IMG/VR virus record: IMGVR_UViG_3300019360_000031
Coordinates: 1 to 29,036 of that record
DNA from: a virus
Strand: one strand, 5' to 3'
DNA: 29,036 nucleotides
In this document: one piece after another, positions 1 to 8,300 of the stretch
How positions within the stretch are numbered: position 1 is the first letter of the stretch
Layout: the number at the start of each line of letters is the position of its first letter
Position numbers and translations under genes: made by a program
The notes under the pieces: generated by a model
Seen by the model: only the letters and a program-made list of their open reading frames with translations
Told to the model about the DNA's origin: nothing
Database searches by the model: none

Positions 1-242
1 CGCCGTTCCAGGGCCTGGCGGCGGACGGGGCGAAGGCGGCATTGTGGTATCTCGTGCGGGCTGGATACCAGGTGGTCGCGTTCGTACACGACGAGATCCT
101 GGTCGAGGTGCCGGAGACGCCGGCGGAGCGGTACGCGGCAGAGGTGAAGCGGATCATGTGTGACGCGATGGACCGGGTGTGCGGCGGTCTGGTGCCCATC
201 GACGCGGAATTCGTAATCGCCGACAGCTGGAGCAAACCATGA
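1..242 (+). CDS. DNA polymerase family A, C-terminal end (5' truncated by window)
   Basis: The reading frame is open from the first bases and ends at the TGA at 240-242, so only about the last 80 residues are present. They contain the helix PFQGLAADGAKAAL near the start and the palm motif HDEILVEVP, in which the D-E pair after H is the motif C metal-binding site of family A (Pol I-like) polymerases. The enzyme copies phage DNA. The spacing from motif C to the C-terminus is normal, so the end looks complete. The next gene begins in the stop codon (ATGA at 239-242), which places the polymerase at the head of a translationally coupled nucleotide-metabolism run. Whether a 3'-5' exonuclease domain exists upstream cannot be seen. 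Confidence 0.88.
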   Translation, partial: PFQGLAADGAKAALWYLVRAGYQVVAFVHDEILVEVPETPAERYAAEVKRIMCDAMDRVCGGLVPIDAEFVIADSWSKP

Positions 243-451
243 GCGTGCAGCGGCGGATCAAGCAGCAGGGGCCCGTCGAGCCGGCGGTGCTGTTCTACCT
301 CGAACAGCGGGGGAACACTGTCGCTCTCAAGATGAGCGTCGGTGACGGGCTCGACAACACGGTCCTGGTTATCGGGGAAGACGGTCGGCTGCGACGGTCC
401 GACGGCGTCCATCGAACGAAGTATCATGGTGCGGTGGCGTTGGACGAGTAG
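239..451 (+). CDS. Small hypothetical protein, related to the next gene
   Basis: This 70-residue protein starts at the ATG that overlaps the polymerase stop (ATGA, 239-242). No known domain is recognised. It is predicted soluble and mostly beta. The second half carries the pattern LVIGEDGRLRRSDG, which reappears in the next gene as IVADLTADGYLRRADG, and both have a TVxLK strand before it and an LD near the end. I therefore read the two as diverged tandem copies of one small domain. The function is unknown. The position between polymerase and nucleotide-pool genes suggests early or middle expression. Confidence 0.65.
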   Translation: MSVQRRIKQQGPVEPAVLFYLEQRGNTVALKMSVGDGLDNTVLVIGEDGRLRRSDGVHRTKYHGAVALDE

Positions 452-463
452 AAAGGAGCGATC

Positions 464-706
464 ATGGCCAAGTTCGTGGTTCGGGGTGAGACGCCGAAAA
501 CGCCGGTCGTTGAACTGTGGTTGGAGACAAATCCCAGCGACGGCACGGTCGAGCTGAAGGCTCAGCGACAAGGCGACGAATTCGAGTGGATTGTCGCCGA
601 CCTTACGGCGGACGGCTACCTTCGGCGGGCGGACGGCATCGCGGAGGAGTTGTCGGAGATGTTCCGCTTGGACGCGAAGGGTCGGATCCGGGAGACGGAA
701 TCATGA
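464..706 (+). CDS. Small hypothetical protein, paralogue of the upstream gene
   Basis: This 80-residue protein has a good ribosome binding site (AAAGGAG, about 450-457, ahead of the ATG at 464). It has no recognised domain. It begins with a beta-type stretch (VVELWLET), then TVELKAQ, then WIVADLTADGYLRRADG, and ends LDAKGRIRETES. The order of these blocks matches the upstream 70-residue protein, so the pair probably arose by duplication. Its stop overlaps the start of the diphosphohydrolase gene (ATGA at 703-706), indicating translational coupling. The role is unknown. Confidence 0.68.
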   Translation: MAKFVVRGETPKTPVVELWLETNPSDGTVELKAQRQGDEFEWIVADLTADGYLRRADGIAEELSEMFRLDAKGRIRETES

Positions 707-1089
707 GCGAGATGCGGACGACGGCGGGCCGCAAGGACGACGAGGGCAAGGCTCGCTTCGACCTGATTCCGGTCTATCCGCTGTTCGAGCTGGCCCGGCT
801 CTACACGCGGGGGGCGGTGAAGTATCTGGCTCGCAATTGGGAGAACGGGCTAGCGTGGGGCCGCGTCTTCGCCGCCATGATGCGGCACGCGTGGGCCTGG
901 TGGGGCGGCGAGGAGTACGATCCCGAGGACGGTCAGCACCACCTCGACTCGGTCGCGTGGTGTGCGTTCACGCTGCGGGAGTACACGCGGACGCATCCGG
1001 AGCTGGACGACCGTCCGACGACGCTCCGCAGCTTCCGCGAGATCGCCCGCAAGCTGGACGAAGCGGACCAGGAGGCGAATCATGCGTAA
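703..1089 (+). CDS. dATP/dGTP diphosphohydrolase-type protein (DUF5664-like)
   Basis: This 128-residue protein matches the phage family formerly called DUF5664 (dATP/dGTP diphosphohydrolase, N-terminal domain). Characteristic blocks are GRKDDEGKARFDLIP at residues 9-23, a GAVKYLARNWENGLAWGR-type segment around residues 35-53, and MMRHAWAWW followed by a D/E-rich HHLDSVAW segment around residues 57-82. The acidic and histidine residues of the last segment would hold the metal. The family is thought to hydrolyse purine deoxynucleotides and tune the phage dNTP pool. That is family knowledge; activity here is inferred. The start overlaps the previous stop (ATGA), and the end overlaps the next gene by 8 bases. 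The neighbouring family A polymerase fits a nucleotide-pool role. Confidence 0.78.
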   Translation: MSEMRTTAGRKDDEGKARFDLIPVYPLFELARLYTRGAVKYLARNWENGLAWGRVFAAMMRHAWAWWGGEEYDPEDGQHHLDSVAWCAFTLREYTRTHPELDDRPTTLRSFREIARKLDEADQEANHA

Positions 1090-1449
1090 GGTTGTGTACG
1101 TCGCCGGCAAGATGACCGACTCGACCGAGGAGAGGGTCGAGCGGAACGTACTGGAAGCGAAGGCGGTGAGCTGTGGCGGCTCGGATTCGCGGTGATCTGC
1201 CCGCACACGAACACTGATCGCATGGGCGGCGTCGTGTCCTACGAGGATTTTCTCGACGGCGACCCGGCAATCATCGACCGCTGCGACGCGGTCGTGCTGT
1301 TGCCGAATTGGCTAGACAGCAAAGGGGCGACGCGAGAGCGGGCCTACGCGTTGAATCGCGGGATTCCGGTCTTCGAGTGGCCGCAGCAACGCGATTACCT
1401 CGCGGAGTTCAGTCGGCCGCTTGATCAACGACCCCGCGAAATGGTATGA
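1082..1449 (+). pseudogene. DUF4406 nucleoside-deoxyribosyltransferase-like gene, split by a one-base frameshift
   Basis: The ATG at 1082 follows a canonical AGGAGG and opens a frame reading MRKVVYVAGKMTD, the N-terminal strand and glycine loop of DUF4406 proteins. These share the fold of nucleoside 2-deoxyribosyltransferases. This frame stops at 1193-1195. From 1168 the continuation is in another frame: ELWRLGFAVICPHTNT, then IIDRCDAVVLLPNW and ATRERAYALNRGIPVF, exactly the rest of the family, ending at 1449. Reading base G1168 twice, or restoring one missing G, rejoins both parts into about 122 residues. No slippery heptamer is present at the junction. I see either a real inactivating deletion or a sequencing error. 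The downstream part alone could start at the ATG at 1192 but would lack the nucleotide-binding loop. Confidence 0.72.
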
Positions 1450-1465
1450 GGGAGGAAGACGCATC

Positions 1466-2347
1466 ATGAGCGAGCCTATCGCCGGCGGCTGCGTAACGAT
1501 CCGTCCGGCACCTCTGACGGTCTCCGCCGGCGACGAGATCGGCATCACGCTGCTGTCGGACCTGCACGTCGGAGCGGCCAACGTCGATTACCGGCAGATC
1601 CTCGCGGAGCTGGAGTCGGCTCGTGTCCGAAACGACCGCATCCTGATCAACGGCGACGTGATCGACGCGATTCTGCCGTCCGATAAGCGGCGGTACTCGG
1701 TCACAGCGATCCATCCGCGTCTGCGTGATCGGCCCGACCTCCTCGACGCCGAGATCGAATGGGCGGTGTCGCTGCTCGCCCCCTACGCCGACCGGATCGA
1801 CATGATCGGCAGCGGCAACCACGAGACGGCCGTTGAGCATCATCACGCCTCGGACCCGATTCGCCGCATCGTGGACACTCTGCACAGCGTGGACGGCTGC
1901 CGCGTGCGGGCGGGCGGTGTGACGGGTTTCGTTCGTTACCGTTTTCGCGGTTCCAAACGCCGCTCATACCGTCCGCTCACGATCTTCTACCACCACGGCA
2001 GCGGTCGGGGCTCGACGCTCGGAACGACGCTGCGGGCCTTGGTCGGCAAGAGCTGGGTCGATGCTGACGTGATCTGGGAAGGACACCGCCATACACAGCT
2101 CTCGGCCGCACGGCACGTCGTTCGATGTGCGGCGGACGGGGAAGAGCCGGTCGTACACAACCAGCGTCTCGTTGCGACCGGGTCGTACCTGTGGGCGTAC
2201 TCGGGTCAGTCGGCTGACGACTTTTGGCGTCGCGGGCGGCAGTCGAACTACGCCGCCGACAACGGATTGCCGCCGCATTCGCTCGGCGGGGCTCGACTGA
2301 CGCTGGAGTTCGGCGAGAGCGACTACGTCCTCCGAGTCACGCAATGA
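1466..2347 (+). CDS. Metallophosphoesterase (calcineurin-like)
   Basis: This 293-residue protein has the complete calcineurin-type metallophosphoesterase signature: D32-x-H34 (SDLHVG), G63-D64 (NGDVID), G117-N118-H119-E120, H176-H177-G (YHHG) and G206-H-R-H209 (GHRH). These residues bind two metal ions and catalyse phosphoester hydrolysis. Phage members near replication genes often act on DNA ends or nucleotides, but the substrate cannot be told here. I chose the ATG at 1466 because GGAGGAAG lies just upstream at 1451-1458. An in-frame ATG at 1421 would run inside the preceding gene. The stop overlaps the HNH gene start (ATGA at 2344-2347). Confidence 0.85.
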   Translation: MSEPIAGGCVTIRPAPLTVSAGDEIGITLLSDLHVGAANVDYRQILAELESARVRNDRILINGDVIDAILPSDKRRYSVTAIHPRLRDRPDLLDAEIEWAVSLLAPYADRIDMIGSGNHETAVEHHHASDPIRRIVDTLHSVDGCRVRAGGVTGFVRYRFRGSKRRSYRPLTIFYHHGSGRGSTLGTTLRALVGKSWVDADVIWEGHRHTQLSAARHVVRCAADGEEPVVHNQRLVATGSYLWAYSGQSADDFWRRGRQSNYAADNGLPPHSLGGARLTLEFGESDYVLRVTQ

Positions 2348-2907
2348 TGGACCTCTTTGAGGAAGAGGGAGGCAAGGAAGAAGAGAAGTGCTGTTGCTCC
2401 TGCAAGCAGTATTTACCGAGAACGGCCTTCTACCGAAACGCCAGTAGGCCGGACGGCCGTAGTGACCAGTGTATTGCGTGCCAGAAGGCTTACAAGAGAC
2501 GGAACCGCGACCGGCGGCGTGCCGCGGATTACAAATGGGAGCGATCAGGTAAAGGGAGGTGGCAAGCCCTCAAACAGCGGGCCGCAGAAAAAGGCTGGCC
2601 TGTCGGTCTCACGCGAGAGGAGTTTTTCGAGCTGTACACCAAGCCATGTCACTACTGCACGTCGTTGGATCTGAGCGGGACGGGTTATCGGCTGGATCGC
2701 AAGAACAACGAGCCTTTCTACGAGCGGTGGAATGTTGTTCCCTGCTGCACCCGCTGTAACACGGCTTTCGGAAAGTTGGCGACGTATGAAGAGAAGCTCA
2801 TAATCGGTGAGACTTTCAGGCAAATAGACCACATGAGAAAAGTCGCCGCAGAAGCCGCCCTGGTCGCTCTTGGGCCGCATATACCCGATCCCATTCTTTC
2901 TGCTTGA
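2344..2907 (+). CDS. HNH-type endonuclease with zinc ribbon
   Basis: This 187-residue protein has an N-terminal zinc-ribbon-like pair (C17-x2-C20 and C43-x2-C46), a basic linker (residues about 49-75) and a C-terminal HNH-like core: C102-H-Y-C105, then YRLDRKNNEPFYERWNVVPC, ending C134-C-T-R-C138-N. The LDR-x-N and NVVPCCxxCN pattern belongs to the HNH subgroup whose first histidine is degenerate. It should nick or cut DNA. Phage genes of this type beside terminases can aid packaging or act as free-standing homing enzymes. The gene is visibly less GC-rich than its neighbours, which suggests separate acquisition. It starts within the previous stop (ATGA) and ends 6 bases before the next gene. 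Confidence 0.82.
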   Translation: MMDLFEEEGGKEEEKCCCSCKQYLPRTAFYRNASRPDGRSDQCIACQKAYKRRNRDRRRAADYKWERSGKGRWQALKQRAAEKGWPVGLTREEFFELYTKPCHYCTSLDLSGTGYRLDRKNNEPFYERWNVVPCCTRCNTAFGKLATYEEKLIIGETFRQIDHMRKVAAEAALVALGPHIPDPILSA

Positions 2908-2913
2908 TCGCCC

Positions 2914-3381
2914 ATGGCTGTCTCGAAAACCTCTTCTGTGCGTCTGAAAGCTGCGGATCGCAAGCAGCTCGCCCTGCGACTCCGCCGTGATGGCCACTCA
3001 TTCGCCGGCATCGGCCAGCAGCTCGGTTGCTCTGCTCAGCGGGCCCATCAGATCGTCACGCAGGGCCTGGCCGCGATCAACCGCGAGAACGCCGAACTGG
3101 CTGCCGAGGTGACGCGTCTGGAGCAGGAGCGGCTCGACGCCCTCCTCGCCGCGTACATGCCGGCCGCTCTCGACGGCCACCTGCAATCGGCCGAGTTCGT
3201 CCTCAAGATCGGCGACCGGCGGGCCCGCTTGCTCGGCCTCGATGCGGCGTCGAAGGTGGAGGGACATTTCTCGTTCGCGTCGCTCTCGGACGCGGAGCTG
3301 CTCGCCGAGGCACGTCGTCTCGGCATCCCTGTGGAACCGGAGAAGACCGATGAAAGAGATTCTGTGCGTGCTGATGGTTAG
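2914..3381 (+). CDS. Probable terminase small subunit (helix-turn-helix and coiled coil)
   Basis: This 155-residue protein begins with a basic helix-turn-helix (LALRLRRDGHSFAGIG followed by QQLGCSAQRAHQIV, residues about 15-48). Then comes a charged helix likely to form a coiled coil (ENAELAAEVTRLEQERLDAL), and a helical C-terminal region. This layout, the size and the place immediately before the large terminase fit a DNA-recognising small terminase subunit. The family assignment is by architecture only, and a transcriptional regulator is the main alternative. The last 32 bases overlap the cysteine-rich gene that starts at 3350. Confidence 0.65.
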   Translation: MAVSKTSSVRLKAADRKQLALRLRRDGHSFAGIGQQLGCSAQRAHQIVTQGLAAINRENAELAAEVTRLEQERLDALLAAYMPAALDGHLQSAEFVLKIGDRRARLLGLDAASKVEGHFSFASLSDAELLAEARRLGIPVEPEKTDERDSVRADG

Positions 3382-3508
3382 CGTCGCGTGTCTGTGTTGC
3401 GTCGGCTGCGGCTCGAAGTGCGGCTGCGAGAAGGGCAAGTGTGCCGCGTGCAAGGCCGACTGCAAGTGTGGGGGGTCGTGTGACTGCTGCCGCTGCAACT
3501 GCAAATAG
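3350..3508 (+). CDS. Tiny cysteine-rich lipoprotein-like, metallothionein-like peptide
   Basis: This 52-residue protein has 16 cysteines. Residues 1-19 look like a lipoprotein signal peptide (MKEILCVLMVSVACLCCVG) with C20 as the possible lipidated residue. The mature part of 33 residues keeps 12 cysteines in CxC, CxxC and CC groupings with lysines between them, ending DCCRCNCK. That density suggests metal binding as in metallothioneins, at or near the membrane. This is inference; no family is recognised. Putative ribosome binding bases are GGAGAAG just upstream (3339-3345). The gene overlaps the preceding coding end by 32 bases and the proposed large-terminase start by 29, so it could be a chance frame, but a signal-like N-terminus plus so regular a cysteine pattern makes that less likely. 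Confidence 0.55.
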   Translation: MKEILCVLMVSVACLCCVGCGSKCGCEKGKCAACKADCKCGGSCDCCRCNCK

Positions 3509-5039
3509 CTCGCTGCGGCGTCGCGTCGAAGTCGCCCATGCTCTCGCCGAGCGACACGCCTCCCGCTCATTGTCGCAGTACCTGCGGCAAGTCGTGATCA
3601 ACTCGACGCCGGAGCCGCGTCGCTTCGGCCAGATCGCGGACGTGTGGCAGCTCGACCTCGCCGACCGCATCGTGCCGGCCCTGGAGTCGGCAGCCGGCAT
3701 GCGGCACGACTACCGAGGTCCGCTGTCGTTCTGGCTCACTCTGCCTCGCGGTCACGATAAGACGGGCCTGATCGGGCGGCTGCTGAACGGCTGCCTCGCC
3801 TTCTCGCGTAGGCGGCTCTCGCTCTACACCGCCGCCGGCGACAGCGACCAGGCGGGCTTAATCGCGGAATCGATGGAGTCGGAGCGTCGGATGAATCCGT
3901 GGCTCGAACGCCGCATCTCGCCGGGCCGCTTCCGGATGACAGGACCTGGCGGCACGCTCAAAGTCTTGTCCGCCGACGCACCGAGCAGCTTCGGGCTCAC
4001 CGGCGACGTGTTTGTCCTCGATGAGCCGACGCACTGGAAGAAGCGGGAGCTGTTCGACGTGCTGTGGTCGGGCCGCGAGAAGCGAACCGGCAGCGTGTGG
4101 CTGATGATCGCCAACGCCGGCTTACTCGGAAGCTGGCAGCACGACTTGCTGCTGCGTGCCAAGGCGAGTCCGGATTGGTACGTCTTCGAGACGCCTCCCG
4201 GCCGTCAGCTCGCGTCGTGGATGTCGCCAGAGCGAATCGCCGAGATGCGGCGGATGCTGCCTCGCGGTTTGGCACGTCGCGTCCTCGACAACGTCTGGAT
4301 CGACCCGGCCGAGGAGTCGGACTACCTGACGCGGGCCGAGATCGAGGCGTGCGAGCAACTCGGCCGCGAGCTGGGCTTGACCTACACGACTCGCGGCACC
4401 TCGGGCGTCCGCTACGTCGCCGGCATCGACTACGGGCCGCGACGCGACCGAACCGCCCTGTGCGTCCTGCACCGCGACGGCTCAGGTAGGGTGCTGCTCG
4501 ACCGACTCGACGTGTGGCAGGGGAGCCCGGAAGCTCCCGTGCTGATTCAGCGGGTCGAACAGTGGATGCGGGACATCGCACGCGACTTCCCCGGCGTCTA
4601 CTTCGTCTGCGATCCATACCAGCTCGAAGGCACGATTCAGGACTTCGAGCGGCATCACGAGGTGGAGCGGTTCGAGGCGAGGGGCGGCAAGCGGAATTAC
4701 GAGATGGCCGAGACGTTCCGCTCCCTGGTCAGCTCGAAGCAGCTCGCGTGGTATCCAGGGGCCGGCACGCTCGTCAAGGATGGCCGGCAAGAATCCTTCG
4801 CTGACGAGGCGGCTGGGCTGGTCTTGAAGACGACGCCCTACGGCTACCGCTTCGATCATGAGGCCGGCATGCACGACGACCGGACGGTCGCGGTCGGCAT
4901 GGCCGCGTTGACGGCGTGTCGCATGGACCCCTCTCGTCCCGGCGTCGCGGCACCGGAGATCCCAAAACAAAGGCCCCGTCCCGTCGAGAGCCGACAGGAC
5001 AGGGCTGGGACGCGAGGATTGTGGGGGAGGGGCCTCTAG
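3480..5039 (+). CDS. terL: Terminase large subunit
   Basis: This is the packaging motor ATPase and nuclease. From a GTG at 3480 the protein has 519 residues. The Walker A-like loop is LPRGHDKT (residues 88-95), Walker B is VFVLDEP with D181-E182, and the RNase H-like nuclease domain shows D317 (GIDYGPRRDRTAL), D378 (FVCDPY) and D466/D467 (HDDRTVA) as metal ligands. The size fits the family. No ATG is available in frame. The GTG follows a run of six G at 3470-3475 that could serve as ribosome binding site, but the true start is uncertain by a few codons. The last 25 or so residues are Arg/Gly-rich and coincide with complementary segments (AGGCCCC near 4970 and GGGGCCT near 5030), so the natural terminus may overlap a transcription signal. 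Confidence 0.88.
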   Translation: MTAAAATANSSLRRRVEVAHALAERHASRSLSQYLRQVVINSTPEPRRFGQIADVWQLDLADRIVPALESAAGMRHDYRGPLSFWLTLPRGHDKTGLIGRLLNGCLAFSRRRLSLYTAAGDSDQAGLIAESMESERRMNPWLERRISPGRFRMTGPGGTLKVLSADAPSSFGLTGDVFVLDEPTHWKKRELFDVLWSGREKRTGSVWLMIANAGLLGSWQHDLLLRAKASPDWYVFETPPGRQLASWMSPERIAEMRRMLPRGLARRVLDNVWIDPAEESDYLTRAEIEACEQLGRELGLTYTTRGTSGVRYVAGIDYGPRRDRTALCVLHRDGSGRVLLDRLDVWQGSPEAPVLIQRVEQWMRDIARDFPGVYFVCDPYQLEGTIQDFERHHEVERFEARGGKRNYEMAETFRSLVSSKQLAWYPGAGTLVKDGRQESFADEAAGLVLKTTPYGYRFDHEAGMHDDRTVAVGMAALTACRMDPSRPGVAAPEIPKQRPRPVESRQDRAGTRGLWGRGL

Positions 5040-5045
5040 GCGGCG

Positions 5046-5222
5046 TCACTCGCTCTTGAGTCGGTTACTGCGAAGAATCCGCCATCCGCCGCCGGCCGGT
5101 ACTCGCTCGACGCCTTTGTCGTCGGGCCACTCTTTCCCGCGAGGCCCGCACCATCGCGGTTTCTGCGGCTCTGACCTCGGCTTGCGTGACTTCGGGTCTG
5201 CTTTCTTCTCTTTCTCGTTCAC
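5046..5222 (-). CDS. Small basic hypothetical protein on the reverse strand
   Basis: A GTG at 5222-5220 (reverse strand) preceded by AGAGGA seven bases upstream opens a 58-residue frame. The product starts with a very charged segment (VNEKEKKADPKSRKPRSEPQ), then WCGPRGKEWPDDKGVERV and ends GGGWRILRSNRLKSE. It is basic, with three tryptophans and one cysteine. No family is recognised. It lies tail-to-tail with the large terminase. The frame is open further upstream, but the composition changes to an unlikely one and the SD-linked GTG is the natural start. It could be an antisense-encoded accessory protein or a chance frame. Confidence 0.4.
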   Translation of the reverse strand: MNEKEKKADPKSRKPRSEPQKPRWCGPRGKEWPDDKGVERVPAGGGWRILRSNRLKSE

Positions 5223-5351
5223 GTCTCGATCCTCTGTGCATCCTCCGCCGAGACGGGACACGGCCCGCACCGATGCGGAGCCGGCAGGCTGCATTCTAAG
5301 CACAAAACCTCGACAACACAAGAAAACAATTTCTTGTATTTTCGTTTTTCT
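5223..5351. promoter_or_regulatory. AT-rich intergenic region with an 8-bp palindrome before the portal gene
   Basis: No gene is supported here. Bases 5290-5350 are strikingly AT-rich against the GC-rich surroundings. ACAAGAAA (5318-5325) and TTTCTTGT (5330-5337) form a perfect inverted repeat around a 4-base loop, followed by T-rich ATTTTCGTTTTT up to the portal start codon. It could be a rho-independent terminator for upstream transcription, a protein operator, or the promoter region of the head operon and, in the other direction, of the small reverse gene. No Shine-Dalgarno sequence is visible for the portal ATG. Confidence 0.45.
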
Positions 5352-8300
5352 ATGCACGACTCTGTCCGCCCCCTTGACGATCCTGTCGAGAAGCTCGGCG
5401 AGGCCGGTTATCCGCCTCCTCCGCCGCACGCCGACCGCTCGCTGCCCCCCGGCGGCGGTGGCCTGGTCCTGCCTCCCTTCCAGACGTTCTCGCAGATCGT
5501 CAACTACGTCAGCCGGACGTACCGCTTCCGTTTCGATGAGGCGTTGCGGCATTCAGAGGCCAACGCTCGTGCCGCTCGCCGCGATCCGGTCGTGATGGAC
5601 GCTGTCCGGTCGCGTCAGATGCCGACGGCCCAGCTGGCGTGGCACCTGGAGTCGATAGACGACACCGACCAGCGGCAAGTGCAGCTCGCGGACGCGATCA
5701 CCGACAGCATCAAGGCGATCCCGAGCCTCCAGACGCTCCTGATGCAGCTGCTCGAAGCGATTTGGTTCGGCCGCTACGCCGTCCAGATGACCTACGCGTG
5801 GGACTTCGTCGGCGGCAAGCGACGCCTCACCGTCCGCAGTCATGAGCCGATCCACGGCGACAAGCTGGTCTTCCGCTTCTCTGGCCAGGCGGGCGTCCTG
5901 GTCCACGCGACGTTTCCCGGCGATTGGCAGGTGACGGATCGCGGCCGGGCCCACTTCTTCACGCCCGAGGAGCGCGAACAGCTCGTGATCCATCATCACG
6001 AGCCCGAGGACGCGGACTTCTTCGAGCCCGAACTGGCCGGCGGTCGCTTTGGCGTCGGCATCCGGAGCCGGATCTACTGGCTCTGGTGGCTGAAGTCGCA
6101 GGTATTCGCCTACCTGATGGACTACCTGGAACGGGTCGGAGCGGGCGGCTTCACGATCTACTACTACGAGTCGGGGAACGCCGCCTCGCTCGAAGAGGTG
6201 CAGGACGCGGCCGAGAAGCAGCTCCGCAACAACGTCATCCTTTTCCCTCGCTACCGCGACAACACGACAGGCGGGCCCGGTGTGCAGCGGATCGAGCCGG
6301 GGACGGCGGGAGCGTCGCTGCTCGGCAACCTTGTCGGCAACTACTTCGACTCGGTCATCCGCCGCTACATCCTCGGCCAAGAGCTGTCGTCGTCCGCCAA
6401 GGCAACGGGCCTCGGCAGCGGTCTGGCGGATCTACACGCCGACACGTTCTCGCGGATCGTCAAGTACGACGCGACGGCCCTACAAGAGACGCTTACCCGC
6501 GACCTGGTCGCCGTCCTGGCTCGCTACACCGCCCCCGGCGTCCCTCCGCCTCGCTTCGTCTTCGACGTGGACAAGCCGAACGCGGTCGAGGTTCTTGAGG
6601 CGGCACGGGCGTTCTATGAGATGGGCGGGGAGATCGACGCGGACGAATTGCGGGGCGTGCTGGGCCTCGCCAAGCCGGAGCCCGGTCACGCGGTCCTGTC
6701 GAAGCTGCCGAACGTCTCGCCCGCCGGCATTGGGGCGTTGCCAACCGGCGTCCCGATGTCCGGTGTTCCGGGTCCAGACGGTATGCCGCAGTACGCCTCC
6801 GGCGAACCGCCGGAGGCGTCCTCCGGTGGACCGTGGCTCTTCGATCATCGCGGCACACCGCTGCGTTTCGAGGCCAACCGCGACCGACTGCACGAGCTGG
6901 CGTCGAGCCTGCCACACGACGAGCCGACGCAGGTAGGCGGCGATTGGCTGCTGAATGATTATGATCACGGCCCGGCGGTACTGCGTCATGTGCCGCTCGA
7001 AGACTTGCATGCCGACCAGGACTACCTCCGCGACGAGACGGTCGAGACCTACCGCGACCAGATCCGTTCTGCCGGCGGCTCGCTGCCCCGCGAGAAGGCG
7101 TTGAAAGTTTTTTATCGCGGTCGCACGTCGCCGCGTCTGCACATCCACGACGGCCACCATCGGGCCGAGGCCGCACGCCCCGAGGGCCTGACGCACGCAC
7201 CGGCCTGGGTGTCGCTGGGTCGCTTGCTGCCCACGTCGCACGAGGAGATGTCGCTGTGGGACCGCATGGGGCGGCAGCCGTCGCGTGACGACCTGGAAAC
7301 GGAGTACCCGACGCCGGCCTTGCGGTACGCGTCCGAAGACGAGCCGCTGCGGTTCGCCCTGGAGACCCCGAAGGACGACACCGAGCCCGCTCTCGATCTG
7401 CCCATCACGCCCGTCTACGCACCGCGTGCCGGCGTCTATCTCGGCCGCGACTTCTATCAGGGCGGAGAGCAGCTGCCGCGACAGCACCTCGCCTCGTTGT
7501 CCGAACGTGACCGTCGCAAGCTGCTGAAGCACGTCATCCACGATCACGAAGAGGCCGCGAAGATTTTCGGGGGCCCTGACGCGGTCCCGTCGAAGAAGCG
7601 TGAGGCGGGTCGCTACGCCAAGCCGTCGAAGCCGGATCTGCCGAAGGACGATTGGCTGCCCGACCACATCTCCCGCTACCTCCGCAGCGACGAGATCGCC
7701 GAGCTGAAGGACGGTCACGCCCGCAAGCTGGTCCAGCTCTACGAATCGCTGCCGCCGGAAGAGGAGTTCGTCGCGGCGGCGGAGGCTGGAGCGGTCAAAC
7801 GCGGCTGGTATCGCTCAGCGGCGGACGCGATCAGCACGCTGTACGGCGAGGAGGCTCCCCGCTTCGCCGCCCTGCTCGCGGCCACGAGTCCTCGCGTTTC
7901 GGTCCGTGACAATCTGTACAAAGCGGCTGGGGTGTGGAGCTGGTATCAGAAGCAGCTGCGGCGTCGCGGTTACACCCGTCGCGGCAAGCTGCCGACGCAT
8001 AAACAGGTGCGAAGCTGGATCAAGCAGGAACGCGGTCGCATCGTGGATCGGGTTCACGACAGCAAGGGCAAGGAGGTTAATCTCACGGCCTGGGACGAGA
8101 TCACGGGCGGCGGCGAACGGACGAGGCGGCACGGCCTCGTTTCGCATGACGCCAACATCGCTCGGGCGTTGAGCGACACGGACCCTGGGCGGGACGAGAT
8201 CGGCGTTCTCTCCGGCTTCAAGGTGGACAGCTTCCGCCGCAACCTGCTCGGCCATCTGGATGCCGTAACGAATGACGCCTGGATTGCTCACTTCGGGGAC

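Noticed and set aside
5056-5595. Forward frame of 179 codons across the terminase-portal gap
   Set aside because: The product is Arg/Ser/Pro-rich without a recognisable domain, and it overlaps the start of the convincing portal gene.
6480-7718. 412-codon reverse frame opposite the portal fusion
   Set aside because: It is a mirror frame in GC-rich coding DNA with no domain and no supporting ribosome binding site.
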